Shown in pieces: positions 60,486 through 64,000 of a stretch of 64,000 nucleotides of DNA (positions are counted from its first letter, which is position 1; each line of letters starts with the position of its first letter). A program made the position numbers and the translations under genes. The notes under the pieces were generated by a model. It worked only from the letters and a program-made list of their open reading frames with translations, was not told where the DNA came from and made no database searches. Source of the DNA: Mesorhizobium sp. WSM3859 (GTDB taxonomy: Bacteria; Pseudomonadota; Alphaproteobacteria; Rhizobiales; Rhizobiaceae); NCBI RefSeq assembly GCF_002295065.1, contig NZ_NSGG01000002.1:62001-126000 (forward strand), in the 5' to 3' direction.

Positions 60486-62081
60486 TCATGCGGTGGAAGC
60501 AGCCGGGATCCACCAGTCCCGCCCGCGCGGCGTGGTGACATATTCCGGCCAGCGGAAGTTGATCGGCGCCTCGTAGTCGCAAAGCGGCGCTATCCAGTTC
60601 GAGCCGCCGACGCCGCCGCCGGTTCGCTCGACGAACTCGTCCATGGCGGCGTCGCGCGCGGCCTTGTCCTCCAGCAGGCGCAGCGCCGTCAGCGCGACGG
60701 TCTTGGCGGCGCAGGTGACCATCGGATCGATGGTGGCGGAAATACCGCCTAGCGCGTTCATCGCCCAGGATGGATAGACATGGCCCTTGGCCGCGCGCAA
60801 TGCCGGGCGGGCGACATAGAAACGCGACGTCGGCGCGTGCCAGCTCATGTCGGTGTAATCGTCGGAGGTGGAGTTCACCTGCGACGGCGGCAAGTCGCGG
60901 CGCAGGATCGCTTCTGCCTCCTGCGGCGTGATCAGCCGTTCCAGTTCATCGATGAACGGGTTTTCCGTCGCCTCGCCGCCGGCGTTGACCTGGACCTCGC
61001 GGGCAATGGCCCTCGGCTCTTCGTTCCATTGCGGCGCGCCGACGGTCGACAGCGCCTGATAAGTGATGTCGGCCATGGCGTGGTTGGCGAGCCCCGGCCG
61101 CGACTTCGACACCCAGTGGCGCTCGTAGCGGCAGCCGCTCATCTTTGCCGCCGCTTCGGCGTTGCGGTCGAGCACGGCAGTGACCTGCCCCGCCATGGCA
61201 ATGGTCGGCACGCGGATCATGTACTGGATCTCGGCGAGGCCAGCCGGCAAATTGTCGGCCGTCGCCTGCCCTGCCGTCAGGATCGCCTCGCTGATCGACC
61301 AGCCGCCCTGATGGGTGAGCATGGAATCGCGCAGCGCCTTGGAGGCCATGTACATCATCATCAGCGCGTCGTTGGCGCCGGGCGCCCTGACCGCGGAGTG
61401 CGCTTGCGGGATCGGCGCGCCATGCCCTGCCGCGCGGCCCCAGTTCTCGGGTTCGTCGCAGACGAAGCGATAGATCATCGAATAGGCGGCGCCGCAATGC
61501 GTGTCCCAGCGCGCGGTGTTGCAAAGCGGCAGCATGTAGAAGGGATGGAACGAGATCATGCCGGCAAGGCCATCATAATAGCCTTTTGCCGCATGGATCG
61601 GCTTCGAGCCCCTCACCTTCTCGGCCGGCTCGCCGGTGAAGCGAAGCGTGCCCTTGATGCCGTGCTCCAGCATAGCCGCCTTGGTGGCCAGAAGCCCGCC
61701 AAGGCTGCCGATGCCGAGACCCGAATGCGGATCGGTGTGGCCGCCTGCCTCAAAGCCCAGACCGGACCGCGGCTGCTTCACCGTCGCTGCATCCTGGCAG
61801 TTTCCGGGCACGGCGTCGTACTCGCCATACATGCCGATCACCGGGCCCTCGCCATTCGTCCAGTGCGCACAGAAGGCCGTCGGCATGCCGCCCGACCTTT
61901 CCTCGACCGAGAAGCCCTCGCGCTTCAGCCGGTCGACATACCAGGCTGCCGACTGGTACTCGCGCCAGGCGGTCTCGCCGAAGTCGAAGATGGTGCGCGT
62001 CCAGGCCGACAGCAGCGGCTGGATGCTGTCGATCGTGGCAAGGGCGGTTTCCTGCGCGGAACTCGTCACCGGTTTGTCCAT
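60486..62081 (-). CDS. M20-family amidohydrolase (AbgB-like)
   Basis: A 531-residue metal-dependent hydrolase starting at ATG 62081; an extra upstream segment to 62180 is rejected because it overlaps the divergent LysR start region. The M20 domain shows IFDFGETAWREYQSAAWYVDRLKREG, GMYGEYDAVPGN-type metal loop, GGHTDPHSGLGIGSLGGLLATKAAMLEHGI, and the C-terminal catalytic part (SSDDYTDMSWHAPTSRFYVA). Removes an acyl or aminoacyl group from an unknown small molecule, possibly releasing a guanidino compound for the neighbouring hydrolase. Confidence 0.85.
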   Translation of the reverse strand: MDKPVTSSAQETALATIDSIQPLLSAWTRTIFDFGETAWREYQSAAWYVDRLKREGFSVEERSGGMPTAFCAHWTNGEGPVIGMYGEYDAVPGNCQDAATVKQPRSGLGFEAGGHTDPHSGLGIGSLGGLLATKAAMLEHGIKGTLRFTGEPAEKVRGSKPIHAAKGYYDGLAGMISFHPFYMLPLCNTARWDTHCGAAYSMIYRFVCDEPENWGRAAGHGAPIPQAHSAVRAPGANDALMMMYMASKALRDSMLTHQGGWSISEAILTAGQATADNLPAGLAEIQYMIRVPTIAMAGQVTAVLDRNAEAAAKMSGCRYERHWVSKSRPGLANHAMADITYQALSTVGAPQWNEEPRAIAREVQVNAGGEATENPFIDELERLITPQEAEAILRRDLPPSQVNSTSDDYTDMSWHAPTSRFYVARPALRAAKGHVYPSWAMNALGGISATIDPMVTCAAKTVALTALRLLEDKAARDAAMDEFVERTGGGVGGSNWIAPLCDYEAPINFRWPEYVTTPRGRDWWIPAASTA

Positions 62082-62163
62082 GCCGCAAAGAAAGCAGTGA
62101 AGCGGCTTGTCAAAAAGTGATATGTTTTCCCGGCTCGTGCAAATTCGGTTCACCTGAGGCCTC

Positions 62164-63051
62164 TTGCGAATACCGTCCACGCAGGCGCTGCGCGCCCTAG
62201 ACAGTTTTGCCCGTCATGGCAGCGTATGGCGCGCCGCCGACGAACTCCACCTCACCCGCAGCGCCGTATCGCATCAGCTTCGGCTGCTCGAGCGCGATCT
62301 CGGCTTCGATCTGTTGCAGCGCATCGGCAAGGGCGTGGCGCTCACGCCGCGCGGCCAGCGCTACGCTTCGGATGTGCGCAAGGCGCTGACCGTGCTAGGC
62401 GACGCCGGCACGCAGACCAACGGCGCTGGCGTCGGCGGCTCCTTCGCCATTTCCTGCCCGCCGGGCTTCGCTTCGATGTTCCTGTGCACCCATATCGGCG
62501 AGTTCCAGCAAATGTATCCGGATGTGGCGCTGTCCGTACTCACGCCACGGCGGCTCGACGATGTCAGCAATCCGGACGCCGACGCCTTCATCGCCTTCGG
62601 CGTCGGCAACTGGCCGAACCGGGCGGTGGAGTTGCTTTGCGAGGTCTCTTTCATGCCGCTCTGCAGCCCGACGCTGCTCAACAAGGTCGGAGGCTTTGCG
62701 AAGCCCGCCGACGTGCTGCGCGCCAATCTGCTGCATCTCAGCGACACCGAGGACTGGGCGCGCTGGCTGGCGCTGTCCAAGGTGGAAAATCCCGATACCG
62801 AAGGCGGCATCTTCTTTTCCGACATGAACCTCGTCTTCTCGGCGGCGATTGCCGGCCAAGGGATCGCCCTGGGCGACGAATTGCTCGGCCGCCGTGCACT
62901 GAGCGAGGGCCGGCTGGTCAAGCCGTTCGAGGCGTCAGTGCCCTCGCCGCGCGCCTATTTCTTGGTCTTCGAGCACGCCAAGGCGGGGCACCCAGTGCTT
63001 AATGCCTTCAGTGACTGGCTGAGGGCGAAGCTTTCGGAAAGCAGGGTTTAG
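62164..63051 (+). CDS. LysR-family transcriptional regulator (GcvA-like)
   Basis: A 295-residue LysR protein with a TTG start at 62164 (GAGG 4-5 bp upstream). The N-terminal helix-turn-helix is canonical (MRIPSTQALRALDSFARHGS then VWRAADELHLTRSAVSHQLR with LLERDLGFDLLQRIGKGVALT), followed by the effector-binding half. Divergent from the M20 gene with an 82-bp shared region, so it probably controls the amidohydrolase-guanidino-hydrolase genes. Confidence 0.9.
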   Translation: MRIPSTQALRALDSFARHGSVWRAADELHLTRSAVSHQLRLLERDLGFDLLQRIGKGVALTPRGQRYASDVRKALTVLGDAGTQTNGAGVGGSFAISCPPGFASMFLCTHIGEFQQMYPDVALSVLTPRRLDDVSNPDADAFIAFGVGNWPNRAVELLCEVSFMPLCSPTLLNKVGGFAKPADVLRANLLHLSDTEDWARWLALSKVENPDTEGGIFFSDMNLVFSAAIAGQGIALGDELLGRRALSEGRLVKPFEASVPSPRAYFLVFEHAKAGHPVLNAFSDWLRAKLSESRV

Positions 63052-63068
63052 GCAGATTGCGATTAGCT

Positions 63069-63248
63069 AATCTCCCCCCTCGTGGGGGAGATGTCCGGCA
63101 GGACAGAGGGGGGCGCTGTCCCGCCAGCCTATCCGCTATTTTGAACCCGCACATCGCCGGTTGCGCCCGGGACAGATTGCCGCGAAAGTAGCGTCCCTTC
63201 GCGCCCCCCTCTGCCCTGCCGGGCATCTCCCCCACAAGGGGGGAGATT
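63069..63248. repeat. Palindromic repeat, family B, full copy
   Basis: Ends AATCTCCCCCC (63069-63079) and GGGGGGAGATT (63238-63248) are mirror images, with arms GTGGGGGAGATGTCCGGCAG and CTGCCGGGCATCTCCCCCAC and a shared GGGGGGCGCTGTCCC core. Same family as 25613-25797 and 24701-24756. Sits between the LysR gene and the ABC ATPase gene. Confidence 0.85.
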
Positions 63249-63374
63249 GGCAGCTCCTGCGCGGCTCCTCTCTCCCACCCGTGAATCAAATTTGCCGATC
63301 AGGCGAAAACTATTCGGTTGCGGTGAGCCGCAGCCATGCCTACGATTTCATCGGGAACTGAGGAAAGAGCCAGG

Positions 63375-64000
63375 ATGCAGCAACCCGGCCGGGCCGCAGA
63401 AATCAAAGCGAACGGGATCGGCAAGAGCTTCGGCTCGTTCCGGGCGCTCGACAATCTGTCGCTCGATATCGGCCGCGGCGAGTTCCTGACGCTGCTTGGC
63501 CCTTCCGGCTCCGGCAAGACCACTTTCCTGATGATCCTCGCCGGCTTCGTGCAGCCGAGCGAGGGCAAGCTTTTCAGCGACGGCGTCGACATCACCAACC
63601 GCCCGGCCGAGCAGCGCGCCGCCGGCATGGTGTTCCAGGGCTATGCGCTGTTTCCGCATATGAGCGTGGAGCAGAACATCGCCTTCCCACTCAAGGTGCG
63701 AAAGAAATCCGCCGCCGAGATCAAAACCCGCGTCGGCGAGATGGTCGAGCGCGTCGGCCTCAAGGGCCACGAGAAGAAATTGCCGGCGCAGCTTTCCGGC
63801 GGCCAGCAGCAGCGCGTAGCGCTCGCTCGCGCGCTGGTGTTCGGGCCGGGCGTGCTGTTGCTCGACGAGCCGTTCTCGGCGCTCGACAAGAGCCTGCGCG
63901 GCCAGATGCAGGCCGAGATGAAGCGGCTGCACCAGGAGACCGGCACCACCTTCGTCTTCGTCACCCACGACCAGAGCGAGGCGCTGGCGCTGTCCTCGCG
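63375..64000 (+). CDS. ABC transporter ATP-binding protein (PotA/spermidine-putrescine type), cut by window edge
   Basis: Starts at ATG 63375 and runs off the end with 208 codons visible. ABC motifs: LLGPSGSGKTTFL (Walker A), FQGYALFPHMSV (Q-loop), LSGGQQQRVALARAL, VLLLDEPFSALD (Walker B), VFVTHDQSEAL (H-loop). The P-H-M-S-V-E-Q-N-I-A-F and GYALFP style is typical of polyamine/opine/organic-cation importers. It lies downstream of a guanidino-compound catabolic cluster, which would fit import of the substrate. Confidence 0.85.
   Translation, partial: MQQPGRAAEIKANGIGKSFGSFRALDNLSLDIGRGEFLTLLGPSGSGKTTFLMILAGFVQPSEGKLFSDGVDITNRPAEQRAAGMVFQGYALFPHMSVEQNIAFPLKVRKKSAAEIKTRVGEMVERVGLKGHEKKLPAQLSGGQQQRVALARALVFGPGVLLLDEPFSALDKSLRGQMQAEMKRLHQETGTTFVFVTHDQSEALALSS

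Overview
The window looks like a chromosomal segment of a Mesorhizobium-like alphaproteobacterium (order Hyphomicrobiales). This rests on high GC, compact genes with Shine-Dalgarno starts, rhizobial families (BA14K, Usg, DUF982, ThuA/ThuB, DUF2778), a ROSE-type RNA thermometer before an hsp20 operon, a CIRCE element before groESL, and dispersed rhizobial palindromic repeats. I see no rRNA, tRNA, CRISPR array, integrase or insertion sequence.

Layout. 1-12 kb: tail of a GlcD-like FAD oxidase; a TetR regulator divergent from an FMN lactate-dehydrogenase-like enzyme; a BA14K protein; a lysine-2,3-aminomutase/EpmB-like radical SAM enzyme; a beta-lactamase-fold hydrolase; a VOC protein divergent from a WYL regulator; an AMP-forming acyl-CoA ligase; and a long coiled-coil protein. 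13.3-20.6 kb is a chaperone island: two Hsp20 genes under a ROSE thermometer, Usg, CIRCE-groES-groEL, small HTH and DUF982 proteins, and HtpG. 20.7-30 kb: amidotransferase, esterase-like hydrolase, ABC-F ATPase, 2OG-Fe(II) oxygenase, AhpD-like and OsmC proteins, then an ech-fcs-marR hydroxycinnamate module with two palindromic operators.

30-37 kb: a remnant of an acid phosphatase gene, a diheme cytochrome c peroxidase-like protein, and two overlapping genes for very large secreted TPR proteins with a shared C-terminal domain. 37.5-43.5 kb: small regulators and hypotheticals, including short genes easily missed, one low-GC membrane gene and an SRAP peptidase. 43.5-48 kb is a copper module: c-type cytochrome and Tat multicopper oxidase behind a promoter with a CueR/HmrR-type 19-bp spacer and dyad, divergent from a membrane DUF4396-multicopper oxidase fusion. 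48-51.3 kb: a three-gene type III polyketide synthase operon with 4-bp overlaps.

51.4-64 kb: DUF2231 protein, anchored DUF2778 L,D-transpeptidase-like protein, glycosyltransferase, DUF4239-like membrane protein, thuA-thuB-like pair, and a cluster of M20 amidohydrolase, guanidino-group hydrolase and BKACE-type enzyme divergent from a LysR regulator, ending in a PotA-like ABC ATPase cut by the window edge. Three kinds of palindromic repeat (GC-rich A and B, and a 104-bp double hairpin) plus one larger composite element sit between genes.
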